Assembly: GCA_023525975.1 (NCBI GenBank)
Contig: CM042030.1
Span: forward strand, 34,032,350-34,096,349
DNA: 64,000 nucleotides
From: Smallanthus sonchifolius
Taxonomy: Eukaryota > Streptophyta > Magnoliopsida > Asterales > Asteraceae
Direction of reading: 5' to 3'
A program made the translations under genes and the position numbers. Shown here one piece after another: positions 10,647-22,417 of this stretch (within the stretch, counting starts at the first letter, position 1; each line of letters opens with the position of its first letter). The notes below the pieces were generated by a model. The model was not told the origin of the DNA and did no database searches. It saw only the letters and a program-made list of their open reading frames with translations.

Positions 10647-10807
10647 TTAATTATTATAAAGATCTACCTACTTTTCTAGCAGGCAGTCTATACTGGTTTA
10701 AGCGTAGATACCTTACTTGAGCCTCTTACTTTCTAAAACCAAATAATATCATATTCAAGTTACAACTTAGATACTAATTTCTAGTATCTAATATGCTGAA
10801 ACAAATG

Positions 10808-10819
10808 GCTCTGATACCA
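10808..10819 (-). other. Primer binding site of B (tRNA-iMet)
   Basis: The sense sequence TGGTATCAGAGC follows the LTR end TGTGACA after three bases. It marks the inner boundary of the 5' LTR. Confidence 0.92.
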
Positions 10820-11784
10820 ACCTGTCACACCCCGGGTTTAGGACACCTTGGGTGCACGGTTGGTACCTGGTTCGTATTTTATATCATCAGAAATATATAA
10901 ACACAGCGGAATATTTTGAATACCTCAGGATCTTTTCAAAAGACAGGGAATCTCCCGTTTCATTTTATTATAACAGGGATAAACCCTGATATTGTACACA
11001 AACGTTTAATTTACAAAACCAAGGTTTTACATAAGCCATTTTTTTCAACTGATGTCTAGGGTGGACGTTCCCTTTTTCATGACATCATTTTCCTTGTCAT
11101 CATATGGCTCATCACAATTAATTCACCCTTGGTTACCTGTAAAAACGTTTAAAAATATTTGATCAGTATAAACTGGTGAATACAAGTATACTGGAATCAT
11201 AATCTGACAAGCGTGAATAAATAGAACAATTTGCCCACAGTTTCTAGTCAATTTACACAGTCAATGGACTAACCACCAGCCACACCAGGGACATTCGATA
11301 TATTTTTAGGTATGTCTGCCTTATGCTTACTGCGATGGGCTTTACAACAACCAAGGGTTCAACCCCTAGCCCTGTTATAGCGTTTCATTTGTAACACGTG
11401 TATATATACGTTACTCTATGGGCTGACTGCTATATAGTAAATCACCTTATGCAACGAATGATTGTATAAATTCATTCAATTTAGAGTATAATCAAAACCA
11501 TTTTCAGTCTTGAAATTATTTTATAAAAATACAAGTATTCACCTTGACAGAGTCTTGGTTTAGGAATCTTCTAGAGTAAGTGCCCTACTGGGCAGTGTCT
11601 CTGCTTAAGAACCTTGCTTGGTTTCTCCAAATGAGCGTTTCCTAGCTTCTTGGTTACTTCTATAACGATACAGCACCTCGGGAACTTAAACGTATAAACG
11701 GGAATGGTTTTATGAGAGTGGAAATGGCTTACAAGAACTTGGAATTTGGTTTCGGTGTGTTTTCGAATTGAATGGCCATTGCAT

Positions 11785-11794
11785 CTATTTATAG
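11785..11794 (-). promoter_or_regulatory. TATA box of B LTR
   Basis: The sense sequence CTATAAATAG is a strong plant TATA match. It lies just downstream of the dyad block and about 960 bp from the inner LTR end. Confidence 0.65.
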
Positions 11795-11832
11795 GCTGAA
11801 TTTGGGGTCAGTAGAGGACCGTTATGGTAACG

Positions 11833-12114
11833 GGTAGCGGTCCTCTACCGCCCAAACCCTAATTAGTCAGCATGACACGTGTCGGTCTCCGGAGTTGCGG
11901 CTCAAATTGCTGCTACCGGACCGTTAAGCTACAAGGTAGCGGTCCGCTACCCAACTGAGGTAGCCGTAGCGGACCGACAAGAATCTGGTAGCGGTGCGCT
12001 ACCTGTGACACGTGTCAGAAACCCTAATGACTCATCAGGGCACATGTCATTCCCTTATTATTGTTTTTGGGACCACGTAGCAGACCGTTATGCTTATGGT
12101 AGCGGTCCGCTACC
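11833..12114 (-). repeat. Dyad block (GGTAGCGG family) in the B LTR
   Basis: 17-bp dyads GGTAGCGG-T-CCGCTACC occur at 11935 and 12098 exactly, and at 11833 and 11987 with one mismatch. Partial copies lie near 11915 and 11959. In the sense direction the block ends about 40 bp before a TATA box. Arms are 8 nt, the same arm length as in the copia dyads, but the sequence is unrelated. Confidence 0.8.
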
Positions 12115-12377
12115 AATGAAATTTCAGAAATTTTCATTTTTAGTCCCTGATCTTTTAAGTAATTATACCTCTAGTCCTAAATTTTTTTTATTTTGGTAGT
12201 ATTTAGCACGAAAAATTTTCAAATGTTACAGTAAGTCACTACACCGTCGAACCAGGTGGCGTGGGTTCGAAACCCATACTCAGCATTTTTTTTGTTTTCC
12301 TTTAAACCTGAACCTGGACCCGCCTCAGTTCCATGTTAAGGCAAACGCAACCCGGTTTATTATCAACATCATCCCTT

Positions 12378-12437
12378 TGGTCCAGTGGTAAATTCGTGAT
12401 ACTCACACAAAAACCACCGGGGTTCGAACCAGGTGGT
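12378..12437 (+). other. tRNA-like A/B-box sequence inside the B LTR
   Basis: An A-box-like TGGTCCAGTGG at 12378 and a B-box GGTTCGAACCA at 12421 are 43 bp apart, the spacing found in tRNA genes. The T-stem pairs at 4 of 5 positions, but I cannot fold a convincing acceptor or anticodon stem. A second B-box-like sequence, GGTTCGAAACCC, is at about 12265. It is probably tRNA-derived or chance, not a functional tRNA gene. Confidence 0.35.
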
Positions 12438-13956
12438 CCGCAAAATTTTTTTAAAAACAGTTTAGCTGCAGAATAAATTTATAAAAATTATTTTATAAAT
12501 GCCTTTACCATTTAGAACTAACTTATGCAAAAATAAATAGTTTTCATTTGAGAATTAATACTTTTAGAATTTAAATGATTTTAACACCTCATTTACAATA
12601 AGAAGGAAATCTATTTTAATTAAAATTATTAGTTTTAATTAAAGTCTTTATATTATTTACTTCGTAAAGATTGTGACAAGATTTTTATAAAATACTTTAT
12701 CATTTCTAGGGAATTTCATAAAAACAATTTTATAAATCATTTTCTAATAAATAAATACATTTCTTTTCTTTCCTAAATACATATTTATATATATTTACAC
12801 TTCTCATTCAAAAAAATGACATATTTTATTGATAATAAATAATTAAATAAAAAGAATTTATTTATTTAATTTAATTGTCTTTATACATTAATAATTCACT
12901 TAGGGTTTAAATTATATTTTCTTAAGGCTTATTATTATAGTAAATAAATAAAAAGAATTTATTATATATCTATTTAACCCTAAGCCATTTATTATTTATC
13001 AAGTTCATACATATACTTTGAATTTTACATGTTTTATATTAAACTCCTATTCAAATTCAAACACCAACATACATACATTCTTTACATGAAATAACACAAA
13101 CTCTTTTGTACAATCCCTACACTCAAAACCCTGTTGAACCCTAGACCTTGCCTTAGACCTTGTGCATGTTATTAACTCAAATTTATATATATTCAACTCT
13201 AGGTTAACTTTGTGATTTTACAAAATCACTTGTGCTATCTTTTGCTCGTGCCATCTACAACAACTTACAAGTGAGCTTACATAGCCCATTTTTACATTAT
13301 TTACATTTTGGGGTGGAACATGAGTTTCAATTATACAATGTTACAAATTACACAATACAATTCCACCCTACATTCATGTGTACAAATTTGAGCCTTGTGT
13401 TTGAGTACTAGGTGTGTAAACTACTTTGTGTGCAAATTTACATGTGCAATCATTAACTATACAAGCCGAAGGTTAACAATGATAGATCTATTGAGTCTGA
13501 CAAACCCGCCCAGGTAGGGTGATTATTACCGACAACACATTTTGGTTTTTGCATGCTAATTACAAAGGTTTGATTGTACAATTTGGTTTCACAATAGTAA
13601 CTCTCCATATTTGCCTCATTAACCATGATATGTATGGATTGTATACACACAACACAATGATACTATTTAGAGTCAAAACCTATGTATGCTCACCAACTTT
13701 TTAGTTGACCTTGTTTTAATCATGTTTCAGGTACGAATGTTTGAGATTGATCAAGCTTGCTTCACTTAAGTTGTGGACCTAGTTAATTTAATAAATGAAC
13801 TTATCTTGTATTTCAAATTTCTTGTATTGTGGATTTGGTTTGTTTGGTTTGAATTTAAATGTGATGATTTAATATATTAAAACTTAGTCAACCATGTGCT
13901 CATGAACAGTCTCTATGTCCCGCCCCGAAATTTTCGCCTTCGATTGGGGTGTGACA

Positions 13957-14970
13957 TGATGAACCAAAAGTGGTAAAACAAGTCACAGGAGATCGATGTA
14001 TTCTTACAGAGCCCGATGAAGTTGAACAACCAACTATTTCACCAATTTTATCTAATAGTGGTTTTATAAGTGCTGGCGATATCAAGAAGGAGGTTTCAAA
14101 AGTTGAAAATAAATCAACAAGTGATTTCATTAAACAAAAGGTGAATGTGGCAAAAACCAAAGTTGTCCAGCCTCAAGTTTGAAAGACTTATGTTGGTGAA
14201 TCCTCCAGAAAGATGTATGTTCCAAAGAAACAAGGAGGTAGTGATGTTAAATCTACAGAACGTTATTCATAAGGAAGTTCCTCAACTTCAACAAGGGTTC
14301 CTTATATAAGAGAATACAAGAATAAGAGAGTTTGCTTTCATTGTAATGAAGTGGGACATATAGTGTTATATTGTCCTTACAAAAACAAAGAGAAGAATTT
14401 TCTTATTTCAGAGAAAGTTACACCAGCTGTTGTTTATGGTCAATCAAGAGTAGTAAAGATTCTGTAAAGACCGAATGTGGAAAAGCATACATCTGATAAT
14501 GTGATGAAACAATCTGTCAAGGAAAATTTGCCTAAGCAGCATGTTACTAAACCTTTTGGGTTTAAAAAAGAGATGAAACAGCATGTTCATGATAGATTTG
14601 TTGGTTCTAAACCAGAGTTTGTCCAACCTGGTATTAGAAAAAATGTTGTTTTTCATAAGTTAGATGAGAATCCTAAAGTTGGATTCACAAAGAATTCACA
14701 ACCTAAGGTCAAACTTTCAAGACCTCAAAGGCGAAGAGGAACAAACGATTAAGAAAACTTTTAGAAACTGATCAATTTGAATCTGAATTTCTAAATCAAT
14801 CAAATTTTGATAAGAAAAAGAATGTTTCAAAATCCAGAATGTCTGATTCTGATTTGCCTAAATCACCAAGGGTGGATGATAATAGAGATTGTGAATTGCT
14901 TGAAGTTGTTTATTTTGATGCTAATGGTAGACCCAAGACCACAATGGCTTGGGTCCCCGTTTCTAATTGA
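13957..14970 (+). pseudogene. C gag, C-terminal part
   Basis: After the B junction the sequence encodes Lys-rich gag with a CCHC knuckle at about 14333-14375 (C-x2-C-x4-H-x4-C: CFHCNEVGHIVLYC, intact). Basic segments follow, ending at MAWVPVSN and a TGA at 14968. Frameshifts and stops occur at 14180, 14271, 14465 and 14750. Nucleic-acid binding was the likely role of this part. Confidence 0.78.
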
Positions 14971-14990
14971 TTTCCTTTGTTTGTGTAGGG
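14968..14990 (+). promoter_or_regulatory. Gag-pol junction with splice-acceptor-like T tract
   Basis: A TGA is followed by a T-rich run and TTTGTGTAG/GG, after which the pol frame continues toward protease. Element E has the same arrangement (TGA, T-rich run, TTTGTGTAG/GG at 52804-52822) although its spacing differs by 4 bases. In C gag and pol share a frame with two stops between them; in E they do not. Splicing to the AG, or a recoding signal, are alternative readings. Confidence 0.4.
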
Positions 14991-16323
14991 TCAACCGAGT
15001 AGGATTATCAACAATACTTGGTATGTGGATAGTGGTTGCTTCCGACATATGACAGGAAATATTCGTTTGCTTGAAGATGTTATTAAAATTGATGGTGGTT
15101 ATGTCGCCTTTGATGGGAATAAAGGTGGGTACATAACAGGTCAAGGAACGCTGAAGAATGAAAAGGTGAAGTTTGAGAAAGTCAATTATGTGGAGCAACT
15201 CGAGCACAATCTCCTTAGCGTATCCCATGTGTGTGACAAGAAGTTTGCTTTTCATTTCAATGATTATGAATGTTACATTTTGAAGTCGGGATTTGTGATA
15301 CCTGAAGAATGCATTCTGATGAAGGCTCCGAGTAGAAATGACACATATGTCTTGGACATGAGTGTTGCTACAACAATGGATTCGATTCCTACATGTTTAC
15401 TCTCGAAAGCATCTGAATCTGACTCTATTCTTTGGCATCGGAAGCTAGCTCAAATCAACTTTAGAAAAATAAATTACTTAGTGAAGAATGATTTGGTTAC
15501 TGGTATTTCAAAAATGAAATTTTCTGTGCCTAATGACTGTATTCCTTGCAAGAAGGGCAAGCAGCACAGAAAGTCCCATAAACCGAAGAAACAAAATTCT
15601 ATTGTTACACCTTTGGAGTTACTTCATATTGATTTGTTTGGGCCAATAAGTATTAGTAGCATTGGAGGAAAATCGTATTGTTTGGTGATAACGGATGATT
15701 TTTCCAGATTCTCTTGGGTCAAGTTCTTAGCAACCAAGGCAGAAACAACATAGATAGTTCAATACTTGATTCTAAGTTTGGAAAATATTTTTATGCAGAA
15801 AGTCAGGCGTATTAGAAGTGACAATGGCAGCGAGTTCAAGAATAGCAAGATGCGTTTCTTTTGCTTACAAAAGGGAATTCATCATGAGTTTAGCGCGCCA
15901 TATGTTCCTCAACAAAATGGTGTTGCTGAGCGAAAGAACAGAACTCTGATTGAGGCAGCAAGAACAATGTTAGCGGATTCTAAGCTATCGGTTACTTTTT
16001 GGGCCGAAGCTGTGAATACGGCATGCCATGTCCTGAATCGTGTTCTGACTGTGAAGCATCACAACAAGACTTGTTATAAATTGTTAAATAATCGAAAGCC
16101 TAATCAGAATTATCTTCTTCCTTTTGGGAATCCGTATACTCTTCTGAAGGTCCGAGATGTTTCTACCATGTTTAGCGAAAAGGCGATCAAAGGAATCTTT
16201 CTTGGCTATGTTGCCAATTCGTTGAATAAACGAGTGTATAACAGGGAAACACGACAGATCGAAGAATGGTTCAATATCGATTGTTCTAATAGATCTATTC
16301 TCAAGAAGGCAGTTGGTCCATAG
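14989..16323 (+). pseudogene. C protease and integrase (one in-frame stop plus drift)
   Basis: The protease active site WYVDSGC (about 15022-15042) is intact. The integrase zinc domain follows as LWHRKLAQ with C-x2-C (CIPC). Its second zinc-binding His is Gln. The catalytic core has DLFGP, SDNGSEF and GVAERKN, which supply the D, D and E residues. A TAG at 15751 splits the core, and the segment to 16323 then reads through the KNRTLIEAARTML region and the C-terminal domain. This was a Ty1/copia Pol polyprotein. Confidence 0.85.
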
Positions 16324-16706
16324 TCGGCATTTGATTATGATAGCTTATTCAAGTCTTTCAATTTTACTTCTGATTTATCTGCTGAAGAAGTTGCATTGTT
16401 ATATGAGTCTTGTCTTGGTGACCAAGATTGCGGTTTTCTACCAAGATCAACGGTTCCATTATCCATTTCATCCTCATCTAACCCTGATCCGAATGTACCA
16501 TCTACTTCGGGAATTCACGAGTCTGAGAGTGAAGATGATGAAGTAATTTTTCAAGATTCTTCGGCTGATCCATTAATTGTTGATGATTCGTCCTCTTCTC
16601 CACATGTTCAGGGGGAGCTTTCTTCAAATCTGGAGTCTGTGATACCAGTTAATCAAAATGTTCTTTCTCAAAAGGAAACTACTCAAGTTGATGTTCTACC
16701 TGTTCC

Positions 16707-18254
16707 TGTAACATCCCAAAAATAGTAAATAAATAAATAATAACTCGATCGAGATTTAATCGTCAAAAATGAAAGGAAAAATGGATGGGCTTGGGCTCGG
16801 CTCCAACGGGCCAAGGGAAGCCCAGGTATATAAGGGCCAAGACAGCCTCAAACTTGCAAACTTCCACCATTTGCAAAGTTAGAGAGAGAAAGGAGAGATC
16901 GGACCTAGAGAGAGAAAGTTGATGGATCGACCCGGAATTGAAGGAGCACGTTACTGCTGAGCTCGTGAGCAAAACCACCGAATCCAAATCCCAATCCAGG
17001 TAACGATTCGACCCTAAACTGAGTTTTTGTTTAATTTGGGATTTTCGGGTTTTAGCTAAATAGGTGACGTTTTTACGGATGAAACTTGAAAATAAGCTTA
17101 GGACTAATATCTAGAATGAAAACCACACGTTTTGAACAAAGAAAGTTGTAAGATTGGCACGATCAGATCCGCATGCGAAAGTTAGGGTTTTTACGGGGAA
17201 GCAGGTCCTGCGTACTTATCAAGTACGCAAGAAGAATGTTCTGCGTACTTAGAAGAAGGTCCTGCATACTCATCAAGTATGCATGAAACAAAGTATGCGC
17301 ACTTATTAAGTACACAAGAACAAGGCCCTGCGCACTTGCTAAGTGCGCAGGCATCAGACCGGTTAGTAAAGTCAGTATAGTCGCCTAATTCAGAATGGTT
17401 TAACCTTTAGAGTCGGGATTAGGTCTGATGTATGTGTAACTTACCAATCCAGATCGTGTGTGGCACTCATTGGACTGCGGTTAGGACAAGATGAGACTAG
17501 CTCATCAGGTGAGTTCTATATGCTCCCTCTATGTTATGTGCAAACCTTATTAAATGTTTTGGGCCTGAAGTGTATACATTAAATGAATAAATGTTATAAA
17601 TGTCAATGTGATCATACGTGATATATACATATATGTATTAAAAAGAATGATGAACAAAGAATGAAACGTATGATTATAAAGAATGAATGAAAGAATGACA
17701 TAACGTGAATGAATGAAATCTTGTTTTATATTTTATATATTGCATGTTATGAATGTATGTATATGTTATGGACGGAAATGAAGCTAACGGCTACTTCGGT
17801 AGACGGACGACCACGTGACTATTTTGCAACCGGGACAAAAATGTTCCTTCATAAGCTAGGACGTAAAAAAGGCACTCATGGACGGTCGAAGCAAATGCCT
17901 TATTACATGTAGAACGGTTGCATACATAATAGCCGCGTGGGAAACGGATGCCTTTGGGCAGACAGGCGAATGAACGGACTACGACGGTATGACGGGTTTA
18001 GGCGGATGGACAAAGGTTGCCGGACGGATTTATGTTACGACGGACGGTTTCTAGGGCCGGACGGTTTATGAAAAGGACTACGACGATAGTTCTCACGTCG
18101 TTTGTCTTTGTGACTCACGCGACAATTATGACGGGTTGATCACCCATATGTGTATGACCAATGAATGTTCTCCCCAAAGTAAGTATGTACATATGTATAT
18201 ACTCAGTATGAATGTTATGTGAGAACAGTAAAACAAAGAATATGCAAAAGCACG

Positions 18255-18292
<38 letters not shown>

Positions 18293-18616
18293 CTTAATGA
18301 TAAGATAAATGCTATGTATGATTGTTTTTAAACTAAAACTCACCAGCGTTAGCTGACTTTTAGTATACATTTCAGGTAAAGAAAGGAAGGGCCATGCGAA
18401 GGTGTGATGGTTACCCGGCATGAGACTGACATCCCACTTTTATACATGTTAAGACAATGTTATGTTTTTATTTGTTAAGACTTCCGCTGTTATGTTATGT
18501 ATTCGAATGATGTTTGCTTCCGCTACTTCTAAATGTTTTTAATTTAAGTTCAGTATTTATGACTATGTTTATGAGTAATTCCAACAAGTGAGGTTACCCG
18601 GGAAAGGGGCTCTACA
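16707..18616 (+). mobile_element. Solo LTR of a D-type gypsy element inside C
   Basis: 1910 bp starting TGTAACATCCC and ending CTACA, clearly related along its length to the LTRs of element D. It is flanked by perfect 5-bp duplications GTTCC (16702-16706 and 18617-18621). There is no internal gypsy sequence, so it arose by LTR-LTR recombination. It contains a TATATAAG box at 16827, a dyad array at 17210-17348, a (TA)n run at 18259-18288 and no supported gene. It splits C's pol between the integrase tail and RT. Confidence 0.93.
17210..17348 (+). repeat. Dyad array (GCGTACTT family) in the solo LTR
   Basis: Units start at 17210, 17243 (half only), 17264, 17297 and 17330. The 33-bp step holds between the first two and the last three; the half unit has lost about 12 bp. 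Arms vary in pairs: GCGTACTT with AAGTACGC, and GCGCACTT with AAGTGCGC. The array lies about 380 bp downstream of the TATA box, so it is transcribed in the leader. Confidence 0.85.
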
Positions 18617-20312
18617 GTTCCTGAGGTGGCCTCCATAAAAGAATTGAAAGATCATCCGGCGACAAATATCATTGGGAATTTGTTGGATGGAGTTCAAACT
18701 CGTTCTTTATCTGAAAATACTTGTTTATATTCTAGCATTAGGGATACTGGAATCCTTGAGGTTTGCTTATATTCTTCTTTTATTTCTCAGATCGAACCGA
18801 AAAATGTGGAGATGGCGTTACAAGATAACAATTAGATTGAAGCAATGCAAGAAGAGCTTACACAGTTTGATAAGCAAAAGGTGTGGAATTTGGTTAATCT
18901 TCCAAAGGGCATGTATCCAATCGGCACCAAATGGGTTTCTAAGTGTAAAAAGGATGATCGTGGTGTCGTAGTGAGCTACAAAGCAAGATTGGTAGTTCAA
19001 GGGTTCAATCAACAAAAAGGTACAACCTATACTGAGGTGTATACACCTGTTGCACGTTTGGAAGCAATTCGTTTGTTTCTAGCATTTGCGTCGTTTAAAG
19101 GATTTAAGGTATATCAATTGGACTTCAAAAGTGCTTTCTTGTATGGGAAGGTTAAAGAATAAGTGTATATGTGTCAACCACCAGGGTTTGAGGATCCATT
19201 GTATCCCTCAAGAGTTTTCAAGCTAGATAAGGCTCTTTATGGTCTACATCAAGCACCTCGTGCGTGGTATGAAACGTGTCGTAGCATCTTTTGGACAATG
19301 GTTTCGATCGTGGTCAAATTGATTCAACCTTGTTCATCAAGAAAGCAGGGGGAGATTATCTGATGGTTCAGATCTACGTGGATGATATTATATTTGGTTC
19401 AACAAACGAAGAGTTATGCAAAGAGTTTGAGAGTGTTATGAAATTGAAATGTCCGCTATGGGAGAGTTATCGTTCTTTTTAGGATTGCAAGACAATCAAA
19501 AATAGGATGGTTTCTTTATTCATCAATCTAACTACGTAAAAGACATCTTGAGCCGGTTCAAGATGGAAGACTGTACCCCATATGATACTCCAATTCCTGT
19601 AAATCACAAGACGAATCCAGATCCGGAAGGAAAGGATATTGACAGCCGCTTGTTTAGGGCAATGATTGGATCTCTCATGTACTTAATCGCATCAAGACCA
19701 GAGATAATGTTTGCCGTGTGTCTTTGTTCCAGATTTCAAGCAAAACCAATGGAATCTCATCTGATAGCAGTCAAACATATTTTCCGGTACCTGAAAGGCA
19801 AACCGAGATTAGGATTATGGTTTCCGCATGGTTCTAATTTTGAATTTAATGCTTATACTGACTCAGATTTCGAAGGTTGTTGTTTGGACATGAAATCTAC
19901 GACAGGAGGTTGCCAATTTCTGGGTAATCGGCTTGTTTCATGGTAGTGTAAAAAGCAAACCACAGTTTCCATATCAACATGTGAAGCAGAGTACATCGCA
20001 GCTTCAAGTTGTTGTTCCCAAATTTTGTGGATCCATCAACAATTAAGAGACTACGGTTTGAATTTTATGTGCACCCCTATGTTTATAGATAACAATGCCA
20101 CAATGTTCATAACTAACAATCCGGTGAGGCACAATAAAACTAAGCACATTGAAGTAAGATATCATTTTATTTGTGATTGTGCAGATAAGAGGTTGACTGA
20201 GCTGGTGAAGGTACACACTGATGACAATTTTGCTGACCTTTTCACCAAGGCATTTGATCGAACTAGATTCGAATTTCTGGTAAAAGTAATTGGTATGATC
20301 AATCCTGAATAA
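18617..20312 (+). pseudogene. C RT and RNase H (multiple stops)
   Basis: The segment also joins to the linker at 16324-16706 once the solo LTR is ignored. RT motifs run EAMQEELTQF, TKWVSKCKKD, ARLVVQGF, QLDFKSAFLYG, KALYGLHQAPRAWYE and the active site YVDDIIFGS (about 19378). RNase H shows ASRPEIMFAV, YTDSDFEGC, CEAEYIAAS and NPVRHNKTKHIEVRYHF, ending NPE at 20312. Stops at 18833, 19160, 19482 and 19945, and a frameshift near 19280, inactivate it. Catalytic residues remain. Confidence 0.87.
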
Positions 20313-21551
20313 AAGGTTTTCAAAAATAATTTTCATGGAAGATTTTTTTATTGCTTTATTATATTTCTGCACTTTATTTTCTAGTCAAAATTTGTTATTT
20401 ATAAAAATTCCAAACAAATGAAAAAGATAAAATTCGACATCATTTGAAGTTAGAGAAGAAATGATAGTACATCAGTTGAAAATCTATCACACATGACCAT
20501 AGATGACCTGTTGATATGTCATGATAATTTGTGTTTGTGTTTTTGGTGATTTGATCTAAATTTCAAAGTCTGCATGAACAAGAAATGATAGTGTCATAAA
20601 TGCTCTAATCTTGAAAATCTATTTTATGAATAATTTGGATATGTGTATGTAATTTAGATTGTCAGTAGACTATAAGCATTTTTGGACCATTAGTAGTGTG
20701 AAAACATAATGATTCTTGATAACAACTGTGATTTGAACCCATTTTATGCATGGGTGTGTGTGTTAAAAGATCATTATCAGATATAGAATATGAGGCTTAA
20801 AGTGTTTCATGAGACCAGTATCGAACTATATTGATTAGCATAATTTTTCAGTTCACTTCACTGCCCATGCCCAGATAAAAATGCAGTGGGATGTTGAACT
20901 AAGATATGTTTCTAACAACATCTGTTAGAACATATACTCGCCCTTGGATCAATATCTTGATTCCATTGAATATCCAGATAACAGTTGGAACACATTACCC
21001 TATATTATTAAATCAATCGATTCTTTGATCCTTCATTCTACTGAAGAGTTCTTCTGTTACACTCAATCATGATATACATCCAAAACCAAGAAATTGAATC
21101 ATTGAGATAGTTTCATCCTTGAGATTGATATTATCTTTGCATAAGTTTCATATGTCTTGAAGATAGTGCAAATTTATATTTATGTTGGCATATATGTGGG
21201 GTACACATTGTTGTTCATCAAATTGGTACCTTAATTCACAAGAACATGAAAAAAAAAAGCTTGTAGTTTCAAATTCTATAATATTGACAACCTAGATTTA
21301 CATGCTTTATATTGCAAATTCGGTGTGAATATTTGAGCATTTTAAGATATGATCTTGTTTAATTTGAGATTTATCACGTATCATTTCAAAGGCTAAGTGT
21401 AAAACTTGAAAAGAATATGATCTGAAAAGTTTGAAAGATATTCAACTGTGAAATAAGAGAAGATGTATCATATGTTACCCATATATCTAACTAGATTGTT
21501 TGACTGATTCCTCATTTACTGATATGATCTTCTTACTCATGGTGTTCGAAC

Positions 21552-21680
21552 AAAAATATGTGTTTTTGTTTGTATAGGTAAAATCCAAAAAAAAAATATG
21601 TGTTTTTGTATGTATAGATAAAATCCAAAAATATGTGTTTTTGCTTGTATAGATAAAATCCAAAAATATGTGCTTTTTAG
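21552..21680 (+). repeat. Tandem repeat of 35-43 bp in the C spacer
   Basis: Four copies of a unit with AAAAATATGTG, TTTTTG and TATAGATAAAATCC start near 21552, 21592, 21627 and 21662. The last is degenerate. It is related to the repeat at 4373-4515 in element A. Confidence 0.8.
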
Positions 21681-21889
21681 TCTCGTTTATTAGTTTAAAT
21701 TTCTATAGTTTCAATTACTTTTAAAAATCCAAAAAGATTTTCTTTTGGGCTTCCATGAAAATCTCATTTTTTATATTCGGGATTGGATCGGATACATGTT
21801 CCAGGTGGAAGACAAAAATGATCGGTGTTTGAAAGTTGAAGCTTGAAAAGGATGAAATTTTCAAAAATTCTCTAAGTGTTTGAGATTAA

Positions 21890-22417
21890 GCGAACTTATC
21901 ATGTTCGCCTCAAGTTCGCCTGGTAAGCGAACTTAATGACTGAGTATATATATATATATATGTTCAGGCGAACTTGTTCTTTTATCCAATTTCAAAGCTG
22001 AGCGAACTTGTACATTTTTTGAGCGAACTTGTTCTGATTATCTTCTGTGGTTGAAAAATCAGTTGTTGTGTGTTAAACTTCTGTTATTAAAGTATTTGCG
22101 CTTCAAATCAAGGTAGATTCAAGATCATTTATCCGTTAAATTTTTCATATAATCATGTTTATGATCTGAAGATTGGTTTTATTGCGTCATATCTGTTTTG
22201 TCAAATATAGAGGTGTTGTTGTAGCTTGATAGTGAAATTGAAAGTGTATTGTGTTGTATCGGTGGGTTTAGTAGTTATTTGGATGGCTTTTTGCTTCGAA
22301 TTTCATCGATTGGACAGATTTTGGATTTCTGATCTGGTTAAGTGCTTGGAGCGAACTTGCTCAGGCGAACTTAATAAGTTCGCCTCTTGCAACTATAAGT
22401 GAACTTATTAAGTTCGC
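21890..22417 (+). repeat. Dyads (GCGAACTT family) upstream of the C 3' ORF
   Basis: Dyads at 21890 (one mismatch), 22365 (perfect) and 22399 (one CpG lost), the last two 34 bp apart. Half-sites lie at about 21911, 21926, 21967, 22002, 22022 and 22351. The position is equivalent to the array at 3576-4191 in A. Confidence 0.85.

Larger units (their letters stand above)
6855..13956 (-). mobile_element. Gypsy element B, 5' two-thirds (left part outside window)
   Basis: Minus-strand Ty3/gypsy element. From right to left: 3.1-kb 5' LTR, tRNA-iMet primer site, pre-gag ORF, gag, protease, and RT up to the active-site DD. There it is cut by element A at 6854/6855. The LTR right end (GGGGTGTGACA) abuts copia C gag sequence at 13957, so B is inserted in C. 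RNase H, integrase and the 3' LTR must lie left of the window. Coding regions carry stops and frameshifts throughout. Confidence 0.88.
10823..13956 (-). repeat. 5' LTR of gypsy B (3.1 kb)
   Basis: Bounded by perfect 11-bp inverted termini TGTCACACCCC and GGGGTGTGACA, with the primer site on its left. It contains a TATA box, a block of 17-bp dyads (11833-12114), two tRNA-like B-box sequences (about 12250-12440) and a long AT-rich stretch (12440-13100). No coding sequence is supported inside; the short ORFs there look spurious. The 3' LTR is outside the window, so age cannot be judged. Confidence 0.9.

Noticed and set aside
11879..12199. 106-codon ORF in the B LTR
   Set aside because: It reads through dyads inside a noncoding LTR, with no recognisable motif or homolog in the window.
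12378..12437. Functional tRNA gene
   Set aside because: A- and B-box-like sequences are spaced correctly, but no acceptor or anticodon stem pairs convincingly.
18259..18288. (TA)n run as a significant structure
   Set aside because: A simple microsatellite at a position also variable between the D LTRs; ordinary slippage explains it.
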